From Bin5 sp965221345 (GTDB taxonomy: Bacteria > Chloroflexota > Anaerolineae > Caldilineales > Caldilineaceae): a stretch of 64,000 nucleotides of DNA. A program made the translations under genes and the position numbers. Of this stretch, positions 44,438 to 53,755 are shown one piece after another. The number at the start of each line of letters is the position of its first letter. The stretch's first letter is position 1. The stretch is taken from positions 1,488,001-1,552,000 of the forward strand of contig CBDCSD010000001.1 in NCBI GenBank assembly GCA_965221345.1, written 5' to 3'. The notes below the pieces were generated by a model. It saw only the letters and a list, made by a program, of their open reading frames with translations. It was not told the DNA's origin and did no database searches.

Positions 44438-45463
44438 ATGCCGCCGAAACTGCTGATAACCGGCGCAACCGGCCTTCTGGGATCCCATATTCTGCGGGCT
44501 GCTAAGGAACGCTGGCATCCTGTCGCAACCTATCACCGAACAACCCGCCGCCAAGCCCAATATTTCTTCGGGGAAATCGACCACGGGCGCATCGACCTGG
44601 GCGACTACAGTGAAACAAAAGCCATGATAGCCGACGTGCAGCCCGCCGCCGTCATCCATACCGCTGCCATCACCGATCTCGACTACTGCGAACAGTATCC
44701 ACACGACTCCCTGCGCATTAACCTGCACGCCGCAACCAATCTGGCCGCCCTCTGCGGTGACATGGACATCCCCTTCGTCTCTACCTCAACCGATCTCGTG
44801 TTCGACGGCGCCAATGCCCCCTATGCTGAGGATGACCCACCTGCGCCCATAAACGTCTACGCAGAGCACAAAGCCTTGGCCGAGGAGGGGATTCTTGCCG
44901 CATATGCCGACGCCGTCGTCGCCCGCCTGCCTCTCATGATCGGCTACGGCAGCCTGGGACGAGAGACCTTCTTTCACAAGTTGGTTGCGGCATTTCGCAG
45001 CGGGCAAGAGGTTACCCTCTTTGGCGACGCCGTCCGCACACCGGTCAGCGCAGCCGTCGCGGCCGATGGTCTCTTGCAGATCGCCGGCAGCGGCTTCGAG
45101 GATGACGTGAATATCGCTGAAATAGATCGCGTGATCGGCCGGCTTCACCTCGGCGGGCGCGACCAGATCAGCCTCTTCGAACTTGGTCTTCTGACGCTGA
45201 ACATCTTAGGGCTGTCCGAACAGCTGGCCGTTCCAGTGAGTGTGCTGGACTCCTACGCAGGTCAACTCGAAAGACCATTTCTGGCCGCCCGCTCCGCCAA
45301 TGTCGCCCTCGACAGCAGCCGCGCCTACGAACTGGGCTACGACCCGCCCCCCCTGCGCTCGCAGCTCGAAGAACTGCTGCCTGCCGCATTGCGTACGCCC
45401 CACTATGGCGAAGATGGAGCAGAATCGAAGACAGAACCTGTCGAGCCGAGTGAGAGCAAATGA
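44438..45463 (+). CDS. NAD(P)-dependent sugar reductase/epimerase (RmlD-like)
   Basis: A 341-residue extended-SDR protein. The N-terminal 'LLITGATGLLGSHILRAA' binds NAD(P), 'STSTDLVFDGANAPYAEDD' is the RmlD-type active-site segment and 'NVYAEHKALAEE' contains the Tyr/Lys pair. Family members include dTDP-4-dehydrorhamnose reductase and related epimerases. No other rhamnose-pathway gene is nearby, so a catabolic or modified-sugar role is possible. It directly follows the D-aminopeptidase gene. Confidence 0.85.
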   Translation: MPPKLLITGATGLLGSHILRAAKERWHPVATYHRTTRRQAQYFFGEIDHGRIDLGDYSETKAMIADVQPAAVIHTAAITDLDYCEQYPHDSLRINLHAATNLAALCGDMDIPFVSTSTDLVFDGANAPYAEDDPPAPINVYAEHKALAEEGILAAYADAVVARLPLMIGYGSLGRETFFHKLVAAFRSGQEVTLFGDAVRTPVSAAVAADGLLQIAGSGFEDDVNIAEIDRVIGRLHLGGRDQISLFELGLLTLNILGLSEQLAVPVSVLDSYAGQLERPFLAARSANVALDSSRAYELGYDPPPLRSQLEELLPAALRTPHYGEDGAESKTEPVEPSESK

Positions 45464-46097
45464 TATTCCCGCCCAATCTCTTCACCTCCCCGTTTCGGCA
45501 TTCCAGCCTCTTTCCCCTCATCTTCCACAACTGAAGGCACCTCACCAAGGCCGCTAGCGCGCGGGTGTGTCGCAGATCTCTTTGAGGGCAGGCGCTGTCC
45601 CTATCAGGATTTTCGTGTTTGGCCGCTGCAAAATGTCCAAACTGCCTGAGTCGGCGCCAGTAAGAGCTCCAATTGCAAAGATATTTTATTTAACGCAAAT
45701 ACTTTGTTAGCTTTAGAGGAGAGACCATGACGCACTGCTCCCTGTTTGTCCCACCCCTATGTCCCACTTTCTGCCGGGGACCTGTTGGGAGGCACGCTCG
45801 CAAGTGGTGTTTCCCACATCACTGTCCGTCAAGTGGGGCCACTTCATAGACCAGACCGAAGTCGCCACTGGTCAGACCAATCCCTCAAGAATCTGGGATG
45901 CAACCTGGCGCGCCTGCAAATTGCGCAAACTAAGAAAATAAGTAGAATAGGCCTTGCCTGTCAGTTCGAAAACTGTCTGCCCGCCGCATATGACCAATTC
46001 TGATCCCAAGACTCTACCAAAAGACAGAAGAGAGCTGAAACGTTTCATAGCAGACATCCTAACACTTGAATTCCACGAAGAAGTGAGGGCGGTCCAG
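45464..46097. other. Gap with one possible small Cys-rich ORF
   Basis: Apart from the small frame at 45727-45849 nothing recognisable is seen. The 45680-45720 part is notably AT-rich and may hold a promoter. Confidence 0.45.
45727..45849 (+). CDS. Possible 40-residue Cys/His-rich peptide
   Basis: ATG 45727 sits five bases after AGAGGAGAG, a strong ribosome site, and follows an AT-rich stretch that could be a promoter. The peptide begins MTHCSLFVPPLCPTFC and has five Cys and five His residues in 40, a metal-binding-like composition. No homolog is recognised. The frame may simply be chance. Confidence 0.25.
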   Translation: MTHCSLFVPPLCPTFCRGPVGRHARKWCFPHHCPSSGATS

Positions 46098-46925
46098 ATG
46101 CTGACCACTGAACAGAAACGCCAATTCGACAGCCATGGCTACCTCAATGTGCAGGGACTGTTTTCCGATGAAGAAGTCCAACGATACCGGCAGCATTTCA
46201 TGGAACTGCGGGCGGCCGGCTCCTATTCCGGCGACTCGGCCGGCATCGACAACGGCAGCAAGGACCCGCTCAAGAGGTTTCCCCGCATGATCCACATGCA
46301 CCGCTGGGATGAACTCAGTATGCAATGGATGTTGGACAGCCGCCTGCGCAATTGCATGACAGATCTGCTTGGGTGCGAACCCTTCGCCGTGCAGACGATG
46401 CTCTACTTCAAGCCGCCCGGCGCACGCGGCCAGGCCCTGCATCAGGATCAGCACTACTTGCGTGTACAGCCCGGCACCTGTATCGCCGCGTGGATGGCTC
46501 TGGACGACTGTGACGAAGAAAACGGCTGCCTCCAGATGGTCCCGGACAGCCACTCCTGGCCCCTCCTGTGTACAGCCAAAGCCGACACCACGGAGAGCTT
46601 CACCGAAGTCACCGTCGACCTGCACGAGGGCGTCAACGCGCAACCGGTCATCATGGCGGCCGGCGATGTCGTCTTTTTCAACGGCCAGGTCGTGCATGGT
46701 AGCTTTCCCAACACCAGCGCCGACCGCTTCCGTCGCGCCTTCATCGGCCACTACATCGCCGGTGAAGCCCGCCAAGTTTCCAAGTACTACCACCCCATCC
46801 TCCGCATGGACGGCACAGAGGTCGAGCTTGATATCAGCGAGGGCGGAGACCAGTGTGGCCGCTGGGTAGACGTCGACGGTACGCCTGTGATTGAAATGCA
46901 AAACGGTGATCCCGTGGCGTGGTAG
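46098..46925 (+). CDS. Phytanoyl-CoA dioxygenase (PhyH) family protein
   Basis: A 275-residue Fe(II)/2-oxoglutarate oxygenase. The HxD motif is His115-Gln-Asp117 ('QALHQDQHYL'), the distal ligand is His200 ('NGQVVHGSFPN'), and the 2-oxoglutarate-binding Arg lies in 'DRFRRAFIG'. It hydroxylates an aliphatic or sugar-derived substrate. The frame is open back to 45954, but ATG 46098 matches the family start 'MLTTEQKRQFDSHGYL'. Its neighbour, the sulfatase, hints at modified carbohydrates or sulfate esters. Confidence 0.87.
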   Translation: MLTTEQKRQFDSHGYLNVQGLFSDEEVQRYRQHFMELRAAGSYSGDSAGIDNGSKDPLKRFPRMIHMHRWDELSMQWMLDSRLRNCMTDLLGCEPFAVQTMLYFKPPGARGQALHQDQHYLRVQPGTCIAAWMALDDCDEENGCLQMVPDSHSWPLLCTAKADTTESFTEVTVDLHEGVNAQPVIMAAGDVVFFNGQVVHGSFPNTSADRFRRAFIGHYIAGEARQVSKYYHPILRMDGTEVELDISEGGDQCGRWVDVDGTPVIEMQNGDPVAW

Positions 46926-47030
46926 GGCGGGCTAGGCTGCTCCGGCACAAAGGCCCGCAAATGGAAGGAAAGAGGATTTCTCGCTCCTCAATTCCTCCCC
47001 TCTCATCTTTCCACCATGATAGGCACTGGA

Positions 47031-48407
47031 ATGAGTAGACCAAACATTCTGCTGATAATGAGCGACGAGCATGACCCGGCTGTGTCCGGTTGCTACGGAC
47101 ATCCGGTAGTCCAGACGCCCAACTTGGACCGTCTGGCAAGTCAAGGCGTGCTATTTGAGAACGCCTACTGCAACAACCCCATCTGCGTTCCCTCGCGAAT
47201 GTCCTTTCTTACCGGGCAGTACGCCTCCGATGTCAATGTCTTTGACAACGGCTCCCCTCTAGCCTCCGAAATCCCGACCTTTGCCCACTACTTGGAAGCG
47301 TCCGGTTACGAGACAACGCTGTGCGGACGCATGCACATGGTCGGCCCCGACCGCCTGCATGGTTTCGGGCAGCGGCTGTTCGACGACATGAGCGAATGGG
47401 TCCACTTGGGCCAGGGTCCAGCGCGCACAGCAGAGGCGCGGCGGGGTAGCAACTCCCACGTCACCGAATGCGGACCCGGCCCGGCCCGCTGGCTCGACTA
47501 CGACCGCACCGTCACTGATCTGAGCGAGCGCTTCCTGCGCAACCAAGCCGATGTTTCGACAGACCGGCCCTGGTTACTGGTCGCCAGCTTCATGTATCCA
47601 CACTTCCCCCTGTACACGCCGCAGGATTACTACGACCTGTACCCAACCGACCGCATCGACCTGCCCGAATTGGGTACTGAGACGCTGGAAAGCCAGCACC
47701 CCGCCATCCGCCAACTCCGCTACTTCTTCGGCAATGACGAGCCGCTGCCCGACGAGATCACGCGCACGGCACTTGCCAGTTACTTTGCCCTGGTAACGTT
47801 GACCGACGAACACGTTGGCCGCCTGTTGCAGGTCGTTGATCGCTCCCCGTTGTCCGACAACACTGTGGTCATTTATCTCAGCGATCATGGCGAGATGGCC
47901 GGACAGCATGGGATCTGGCAGAAGCAGTGTTTCTATGAATCGTCGGTGCGCGTGCCGCTCATTGTCAGGGGGCCGAATCTGGCAGAGGGCATCGGGGTCA
48001 GCCAGAATGTCAGCCTCGTCGACGTCATGCCCACCCTGCTGGACCTCGCCCAAACCCCTATTCCCGATGGGCTGAGGGGACGAAGTCTGTTGCCCTCGCT
48101 GCGTGGAGACACCGCCCCGGAAGACGTCGTCGTGGCGGAATACCATGCCCAGGGAATGCTCGGCGCCGGCTACATGGCAAAAAAGAGAAACTTCAAGTAT
48201 AATTACTACGTAGACCTTCCCCCGCAGCTGTTTGACCTGGCCGCCGACCCCAAAGAATTTGACGATTTGGCCGGCCAGCCCGGTTGGGCTTCCGTCCAAA
48301 CGGACCTGCATCGGGAACTGCTCGCGAGAATCGATCCCGATGATGTCGACCGGCGGGCCAAGCGTAACCAACGGCTTCAAGGCCTCGCCAGATCATATGC
48401 CGACTAA
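47031..48407 (+). CDS. Type I sulfatase (formylglycine-dependent)
   Basis: A 458-residue arylsulfatase-superfamily enzyme. The N-terminal 'MSRPNILLIMSDEHDPAVSG' holds the metal Asp residues. The sulfatase signature is 'CVPSRMSFLTG', with Cys52 to be oxidised to formylglycine (CxPSR). A late 'IYLSDHGEMAGQHGIW' has the Asp/His metal pair. No signal peptide is visible, suggesting a cytoplasmic substrate after uptake. ATG 47016 is possible, but MSRPN at 47031 is the classic start. No maturase gene is in the window. Confidence 0.92.
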   Translation: MSRPNILLIMSDEHDPAVSGCYGHPVVQTPNLDRLASQGVLFENAYCNNPICVPSRMSFLTGQYASDVNVFDNGSPLASEIPTFAHYLEASGYETTLCGRMHMVGPDRLHGFGQRLFDDMSEWVHLGQGPARTAEARRGSNSHVTECGPGPARWLDYDRTVTDLSERFLRNQADVSTDRPWLLVASFMYPHFPLYTPQDYYDLYPTDRIDLPELGTETLESQHPAIRQLRYFFGNDEPLPDEITRTALASYFALVTLTDEHVGRLLQVVDRSPLSDNTVVIYLSDHGEMAGQHGIWQKQCFYESSVRVPLIVRGPNLAEGIGVSQNVSLVDVMPTLLDLAQTPIPDGLRGRSLLPSLRGDTAPEDVVVAEYHAQGMLGAGYMAKKRNFKYNYYVDLPPQLFDLAADPKEFDDLAGQPGWASVQTDLHRELLARIDPDDVDRRAKRNQRLQGLARSYAD

Positions 48408-48564
48408 GCCGAATCTCAACCGGTTTTTTGCGAAGGAGGTGATAACCCAAGAAAAGAAGGACTCCGCAGGCCTGTTTTCCCGTGACATTCTTGGTCAAGT
48501 CGTATCGCGAACAGTTTTTCAACGCTTGTGCATTGACCATTCGCACACGAAAGGAGAACATTCC

Positions 48565-50112
48565 ATGTCTGACCGTACTCTTAGCCGACGACGCTTCCTG
48601 CAGGGAATGGGAGTAGCCGCCACTGGCGCCGTAATGGCCGCCTGCGCCCCGCCGCCCGCTCAACAAGCGAGCGGCGATATGGCCGAAACCGCCGAAACTC
48701 CAGAAGTATGGGTATTTGTCGTATCCGGTTGTGCCACCGGCGGCAATGCCGAAAAGACCAAGGCCGTGCAAGATATCATCCTTGAAGAATCCGGCGTCCT
48801 GGTCCAGAACTACCTCACCGCTCACGGCACGGCCTCGACCGAAAAACTGAACCTGCTTATCGCCTCTGGAACACAGCCCCTCGACCTCTTCGAGGGATCG
48901 TGGCCCGACTTCAAGGGCATCATCTTGCCCATGGACGATCTTTTGGAGGCGCATGGCCAGAACATCCTCGCCCTCAACAACGACTTTGCCTGGGCGCGTA
49001 TGAAGGATGCCGAAGGCGTTACCTGGGGCTACCCCCGGCTGGGGCTCATGGCCCACACGCACTTCTGCTTCTTCCGCTCCGATTGGCTGGACGAAGCCGG
49101 CCTTGAAACACCCGATACCTGGGACGGCATGGAGGCCACCATCGAGGCCTTCAGGGAAACACACGCCGAATCTGTCACATCCACCATGGGCCGCCGCCAC
49201 CTGATGTACAACACGATGGGCGCCTTCACCGAAAACGGCTACTCCAACTGGGTCGATCCCGCCGACAACCTGCTCAAGCCGGTCGAGACCAATCCGGGAT
49301 ACATCGACTGGCTTACCAAGATGAGTGAATGGTGGGAGAAAGGTTGGTTCCAGCTTGAGTCCTTTGCCAATCCTGACTTCCGCTCCATGCTCAAGACCCT
49401 CACTATCGGCACCTGGCTCGGCTGGTACTCGCGCATCACCATCTGGTGGGAACAGATCAGGTTGGACGCTGGCTACACCGACATCGACTACACATTCCCC
49501 GAAACGATGACCGGACCGATGGGGCTGGCCAAGACCAACAACGTTGGCGGCAATGCCGCTTATATGATCCCCCGCAAGTCGCAGCATCCGGACGCCGTCA
49601 TTCGCTTCGCCGATTGGGCCTACGCTGGTCTTCCCGATGAACCACGAAACCTGGTCATCACCCAGGCCGGCATCGAAGGCGTCGACTGGGAATGGCACGA
49701 CAAAGAGGCGGGACTCTACCGCGCCCTTGTCCCTGCTACAGCTCCCTGTGAGGAAAGGTATCCCAGTGACTACTACCAGGTCAAGGGCATGGGTACCGAA
49801 CCCCACGTTGTAAGGGTGTTGGCTGACGGTACCGTCCACCGCCAGAGCGCCCACGTCGTCAAATACAACGACCAGTTCCAACATGGCAAGATGCCAATCG
49901 ACTTTGACGTTCCCTACGACCTGACCGCGATCCGCGACCAGTACCCCGGCCTGTCAGACTTCGAGCGTCTCATTGACGAGGAGTCGGTCAAATTCATTAC
50001 CGGCGCGCGTCCTCTCTCAGAATGGGGCGACTTCCTCGACTCGATGCAGAACGCCGGCCTGGACAGATGGAGCGAGTTGCACACCGAGCAGTACCGCCAG
50101 TATCATCCTTAG
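48565..50112 (+). CDS. Sugar ABC transporter substrate-binding lipoprotein, copy 1
   Basis: 515 residues, extracellular solute-binding protein of the LplA/family 1 type. The Tat-like signal is 'LSRRRFLQGMGVAATG', with a lipobox ending at Cys27 (VMAAC). The mature domain contains 'LNLLIASGTQPLDLFEGSWP' and 'WGYPRLGLMAHTHFCFFRSD'. It is closely related to the next gene throughout. The start follows AAAGGAG. It would bind an oligosaccharide or modified sugar for the permeases at 51856. Confidence 0.92.
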   Translation: MSDRTLSRRRFLQGMGVAATGAVMAACAPPPAQQASGDMAETAETPEVWVFVVSGCATGGNAEKTKAVQDIILEESGVLVQNYLTAHGTASTEKLNLLIASGTQPLDLFEGSWPDFKGIILPMDDLLEAHGQNILALNNDFAWARMKDAEGVTWGYPRLGLMAHTHFCFFRSDWLDEAGLETPDTWDGMEATIEAFRETHAESVTSTMGRRHLMYNTMGAFTENGYSNWVDPADNLLKPVETNPGYIDWLTKMSEWWEKGWFQLESFANPDFRSMLKTLTIGTWLGWYSRITIWWEQIRLDAGYTDIDYTFPETMTGPMGLAKTNNVGGNAAYMIPRKSQHPDAVIRFADWAYAGLPDEPRNLVITQAGIEGVDWEWHDKEAGLYRALVPATAPCEERYPSDYYQVKGMGTEPHVVRVLADGTVHRQSAHVVKYNDQFQHGKMPIDFDVPYDLTAIRDQYPGLSDFERLIDEESVKFITGARPLSEWGDFLDSMQNAGLDRWSELHTEQYRQYHP

Positions 50113-50123
50113 TAGATCGGGTC

Positions 50124-50153
50124 TGCCAGCCGGATCATCTTTCCCGGCTGGCA
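50124..50153 (+). promoter_or_regulatory. Hairpin between the two binding-protein genes
   Basis: Arms TGCCAGCCGG (50124-50133) and CCGGCTGGCA (50144-50153) pair perfectly over ten bases with a ten-base loop. It is 11 bases after the first stop. No long T-run follows, so message stabilisation or partial termination are the likely roles. Confidence 0.65.
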
Positions 50154-50217
50154 AGACTCTTTCTCATATCATCGTAGTTCACTTCATCAACACCATCCAC
50201 AAGTGAAAGGAATCCGA

Positions 50218-51780
50218 ATGGTGACTTCCAATCAACTGACACGCCGTCAAATGCTCCAGGGCATGGGTGTAGTGGCCACCGGCGCCGTCCTGGCCGCCTG
50301 CGCCCCGCCGGTAGCGCCAGATGCCGCCGGCGACGGCGGCGCCATGGAGACGCCCGAAGTCTGGTTCGCGTTTACCAACCCCTGCCCCGGCGGCGGCGAC
50401 CCTGAACGCACCAATGCCGTGCGCGATCTCATCTTCGAAGAGACCGGGGTCATGGTCAACTCCAACATCTTGCCGCCAGGTGGCGCTGCCACTGAGAAAC
50501 TCAATCTGTTGCTCGCCTCCGGCACACAACCCCTCGACCTCTTTGTCGGCAACTGGCCCGACTTCAAGGGCGTCACACTGCCGCTCGACGACCTGCTTGA
50601 AGTCGACGGCGCCGACATCCTGGCCGGACACTCCGACCTGGACTGGCGCATGATGAAGGACTTCGAGGGCACAATCTGGGGTTATCCCCGCCTCGGTCTT
50701 ATGGGGCATACCCACTTCCCCTTCTTCCGCTCCGACTGGCTCGCCGAAGCCGGCCTCGACGTACCCGATTCCTGGGACGGCTTGGAACACGCCTATGAAG
50801 CGATGAAGGATAGCCATCCCGAAGCCGTCATCGTCGCCATGGGCCGCCGCCACCTCATGTACAACACACTCGGCGCCTTCACCGACCACGGCTTCTCCCG
50901 CTGGATCGATCCCGCCGACCAAATGCTCAAACCCCCAGAGCTGCAAGAGGGGTATCAGGACTGGCTCGCCAAAATGAACGAATGGTGGGACAACGGCTGG
51001 CTCCAGCAGGAATCCTTCGCCAATCCCGACTACCGCGCCATGCTCAAAACCCTTGCCATCGGCGTATGGCTCGGCTGGTACTCCCGTATGACCATCTGGT
51101 GGGACCAGATCCGCCGCGACGCCGGCTACGAAGAGGAAGACTACGTACTCTCCCTCAAGATCACCGGACCGGCCGGCGTTGCTAAGACCAACAACGCTGG
51201 CTCCAACACCGCCTATATGATCCCTCGCAAGTCCAGGCACCCCGATGCTGTCATCAAGTATGCCAACTGGATCTACGAGGACGGTCCCGATGACGTAACC
51301 AACTACCTCATCGCCTCCTGGGGCGTGCCCGGCGAAGACTGGGAATGGGTCGACAAAGAAAATAAGGTCGCCCGCCTCCACTCCGCCGGCAGCACAGTCT
51401 GCGAAGAAAAATACTCGCGTGACTTCCAGGTCACTCTCGGACTGGGGCCGGAAACTTGGGCTACTGCCGTCAAGCTTCAGAACGATGACGGTGAAGTCGA
51501 GTGGAACCGCCACTGGCGGCACATCAATACCTATTGGAACCAGTACGAGGGCGGCCGCATGCCCGTCGACTTCGACGTGCCCTACGACCGCACCGCCATT
51601 CGCGACAGCTTCCCCGGCGAACCCGACTTCGAGCGCTTCGTCGAAGAGGAAAGCATTAAGTTCATCACCGGCGCGCGGCCAATCGTCGAATATGGCAACT
51701 TCGTTGATGAGTTGAATGGCGCCGGACTCGAACAGTGGAGCGAACTCTACACCCAGCAGTACCGGCTCTATCACCCTTAA
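50218..51780 (+). CDS. Sugar ABC transporter substrate-binding lipoprotein, copy 2
   Basis: 520 residues, a paralog of the preceding gene with a matching Tat-like lipoprotein signal 'LTRRQMLQGMGVVATG' ending at Cys28. Shared stretches include 'GRRHLMYNTLGAFTDHGFSR', 'MTIWWDQIRRDAGY' and 'GKxxSRHPDAVI'-type segments. The ligand is probably related but not identical to that of copy 1. AAGGA precedes ATG 50218 at six bases; an upstream in-frame ATG at 50203 lacks one. Confidence 0.92.
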   Translation: MVTSNQLTRRQMLQGMGVVATGAVLAACAPPVAPDAAGDGGAMETPEVWFAFTNPCPGGGDPERTNAVRDLIFEETGVMVNSNILPPGGAATEKLNLLLASGTQPLDLFVGNWPDFKGVTLPLDDLLEVDGADILAGHSDLDWRMMKDFEGTIWGYPRLGLMGHTHFPFFRSDWLAEAGLDVPDSWDGLEHAYEAMKDSHPEAVIVAMGRRHLMYNTLGAFTDHGFSRWIDPADQMLKPPELQEGYQDWLAKMNEWWDNGWLQQESFANPDYRAMLKTLAIGVWLGWYSRMTIWWDQIRRDAGYEEEDYVLSLKITGPAGVAKTNNAGSNTAYMIPRKSRHPDAVIKYANWIYEDGPDDVTNYLIASWGVPGEDWEWVDKENKVARLHSAGSTVCEEKYSRDFQVTLGLGPETWATAVKLQNDDGEVEWNRHWRHINTYWNQYEGGRMPVDFDVPYDRTAIRDSFPGEPDFERFVEEESIKFITGARPIVEYGNFVDELNGAGLEQWSELYTQQYRLYHP

Positions 51781-51794
51781 TTGACGAGAACTAA

Positions 51795-51824
51795 AGGGGA
51801 GTGAGGGCTTGCCCCTCCTCCCCT
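51795..51824 (+). promoter_or_regulatory. Hairpin between the second binding-protein and permease genes
   Basis: Arms AGGGGAG (51795-51801) and CTCCCCT (51818-51824) enclose a further GAGGG/CCCTC stem with one bulged T. It begins 15 bases after the stop codon and ends about 30 bases before the permease start. Confidence 0.6.
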
Positions 51825-51855
51825 GACCCTCCCCTCGGCGACAGGAGGTGGACGA

Positions 51856-52848
51856 ATGCAACAACCCCTTGGCGAGCAGATCAGAGTGCGCGTGACCGAG
51901 GACCGCCCTGCCTTCACGGATAGGCGGGGCTTCCGCGAGGCATGGCGCCAGATCAAGCGTGATCGATTTCTCTACGCCCTTGCCGCACTTCCTCTCCTTT
52001 ACTTCGTGATCTTCCGCTATCTCCCCATGGTCGGCCTGATCATCGCCTTTCAGAACTACGATCCCTTCCTCGGCCTCGGCGCCATGTTCAGCATGGACAA
52101 CTGGGTGGGATTTAAACACTTCCGCAACTTCTTCGACTCCATCTTCTTCTGGAACGTCGTTCGCAACACTGTCCTCATCAGCTTCTATAAGCTTCTCTTT
52201 GGTTTCCCCCTCCCAATCGTCCTCGCACTCTTGATTAACGAAGTACGTATTACAGTATTTCAGCGCACCGTCCAGACCATCTCTTACCTGCCGCACTTCT
52301 TTTCCATGGTTGTGGCCGCCGGCATCGTCCGCGCGATGCTTACACCTCAGGGCGGCCTCCTCAATCAAGCAGTCGTCGCTTTCGGGGGCGACGCCCAAGC
52401 CTTTCTGACCGACCCAGCCCTCTTCCGTTCCATACTGGTCTCCATGGACGTCTGGCAGCAAGCCGGCTGGAACAGCATCATCTTTCTGGCCGCCATGGCC
52501 ACTATCAACCCGGAGATGTACGAGGCCGCCGCCATGGATGGCGCCAATCGCTTCCAACGTATGTGGTATGTCACCCTTCCCAGCATCTCCTTCGCGATTG
52601 TCATCATCCTCATTTTTCGCATCGGCGGGATGCTTGACGCAGGTTTCGAGCAGATCCTGCTTCTCTATTCGCCATCCGTCTACTCTGTCTCCGACATCAT
52701 AGACACCTACGTCTATCGCGCCGGTCTGATTGGTCGCCAGTACTCCTTTGGCGCAGCGGTAGGCCTATTCAAGTCCGTTCTTGCCCTTATCCTGATGTAT
52801 ATGGCAAACAAAGTTGCCCAATATTTAGGGCAGGAAGGCCTCTGGTAG
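51856..52848 (+). CDS. Sugar ABC transporter permease (LplB/YteP-like)
   Basis: A 330-residue membrane protein with six predicted spans. Family marks: 'YALAALPLLYFVIFRYLPMV', 'IIAFQNYDPFLGLGAMFSMD', and the EAA cytoplasmic loop 'YEAAAMDGANRFQRMWYVTL' that contacts the ATPase. GGAGG lies before the ATG at 51856. It forms the channel with the next permease; an MsmK/MalK-type ATPase is not in the window. Confidence 0.92.
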   Translation: MQQPLGEQIRVRVTEDRPAFTDRRGFREAWRQIKRDRFLYALAALPLLYFVIFRYLPMVGLIIAFQNYDPFLGLGAMFSMDNWVGFKHFRNFFDSIFFWNVVRNTVLISFYKLLFGFPLPIVLALLINEVRITVFQRTVQTISYLPHFFSMVVAAGIVRAMLTPQGGLLNQAVVAFGGDAQAFLTDPALFRSILVSMDVWQQAGWNSIIFLAAMATINPEMYEAAAMDGANRFQRMWYVTLPSISFAIVIILIFRIGGMLDAGFEQILLLYSPSVYSVSDIIDTYVYRAGLIGRQYSFGAAVGLFKSVLALILMYMANKVAQYLGQEGLW

Positions 52849-52857
52849 GAGGACACT

Positions 52858-53748
52858 ATGAAACTATCGCGAGGCGAAAAGCTATTTGACTGGATCAATA
52901 TCCTTGTTCTTATCATTCTCACAATGTTTTTTCTGATACCCTTCCTCTCCGTTGTGTCCACATCTCTGGTCAGCGGCAGAGAGTATGCCTTGCGCGGGCT
53001 GTTTATCCTCTATCCCCGCCAACCGGTGCTTAACTCCTATGACATGCTTCTGGGCCAGGGATCAATCGTTATTAACGCCTATTTCGTCACCTCCGCCCGT
53101 GTCATCGTCGGTACCTTCCTCGGCCTGACCTTCACCTTTCCACTTGCCTACGTCCTTTCCAAACGCAGGCTCTATGGCCGCGTCCCCATCACGATGTTAA
53201 TCTTCTTCACCATGCTCTTCTCTGGCGGCCTGATTCCCAACTTTGTCTTGGTGGAAAAACTACGTCTGTTGGACAGTTTCTGGGCAATGATTTGGCCCGT
53301 CCTGATTAACCCCTGGTGGCTCCTGATCATGCGTAACTTCATGTTGGCCATCCCCGAAGAGCTGGAGGAAGCAGCCATCATGGACGGCGCCAGCCCGCTG
53401 GTCGTCCTCATACGCGTCTACCTCCCCCTCTCCATGCCCGTTATCGCAACGATCGGTCTCTGGTATGCAGTCTTTCATTGGAACCAATGGTTTGACGCGG
53501 CAATCTACATAAACGACGCCAAAAAGCTTCCCCTCCAGCTCATCTTGCGCGGCATCCTTGAGTACGGAACAGGCCAGTACAGCGACTACTCCGGCCTCGC
53601 CGAAATGACAGAGCTGACCGATCCTCCGCCCGCAGAGTCGCTCAAAGCCGCAATGATCGTCATCACAACCCTGCCGATCCTCATGATCTACCCCTTCATC
53701 CAGCGCTATTTCGTCAGGGGCATCATGCTCGGCTCAATCAAAGGCTGA
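52858..53748 (+). CDS. Sugar ABC transporter permease (LplC/YtcP-like)
   Basis: A 296-residue MalG-type permease with about six spans. The EAA loop is 'LEEAAIMDGASPLVVLIRVY' followed by 'LPLSMPVIATIGL', and 'WYAVFHWNQWFDAAIYI' is typical of the LplC/YtcP group. AGGAGG precedes the ATG. It is nine bases after the first permease gene. It pairs with that permease as a heterodimer. Confidence 0.92.
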   Translation: MKLSRGEKLFDWINILVLIILTMFFLIPFLSVVSTSLVSGREYALRGLFILYPRQPVLNSYDMLLGQGSIVINAYFVTSARVIVGTFLGLTFTFPLAYVLSKRRLYGRVPITMLIFFTMLFSGGLIPNFVLVEKLRLLDSFWAMIWPVLINPWWLLIMRNFMLAIPEELEEAAIMDGASPLVVLIRVYLPLSMPVIATIGLWYAVFHWNQWFDAAIYINDAKKLPLQLILRGILEYGTGQYSDYSGLAEMTELTDPPPAESLKAAMIVITTLPILMIYPFIQRYFVRGIMLGSIKG

Positions 53749-53755
53749 TACCAAA

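Noticed and set aside
48193..49884. 563-codon minus-strand frame opposite the sulfatase end and first binding protein
   Set aside because: Same reason: both plus-strand genes have catalytic or signal motifs, and this frame has none.
50179..52557. 792-codon open frame on the minus strand under the binding-protein and permease genes
   Set aside because: It lies antisense to two well-supported genes, spans their intergenic hairpin, and its Gly/Val/Asp/His-rich product has no recognisable domain. It is a composition artefact of GC-rich codon use.
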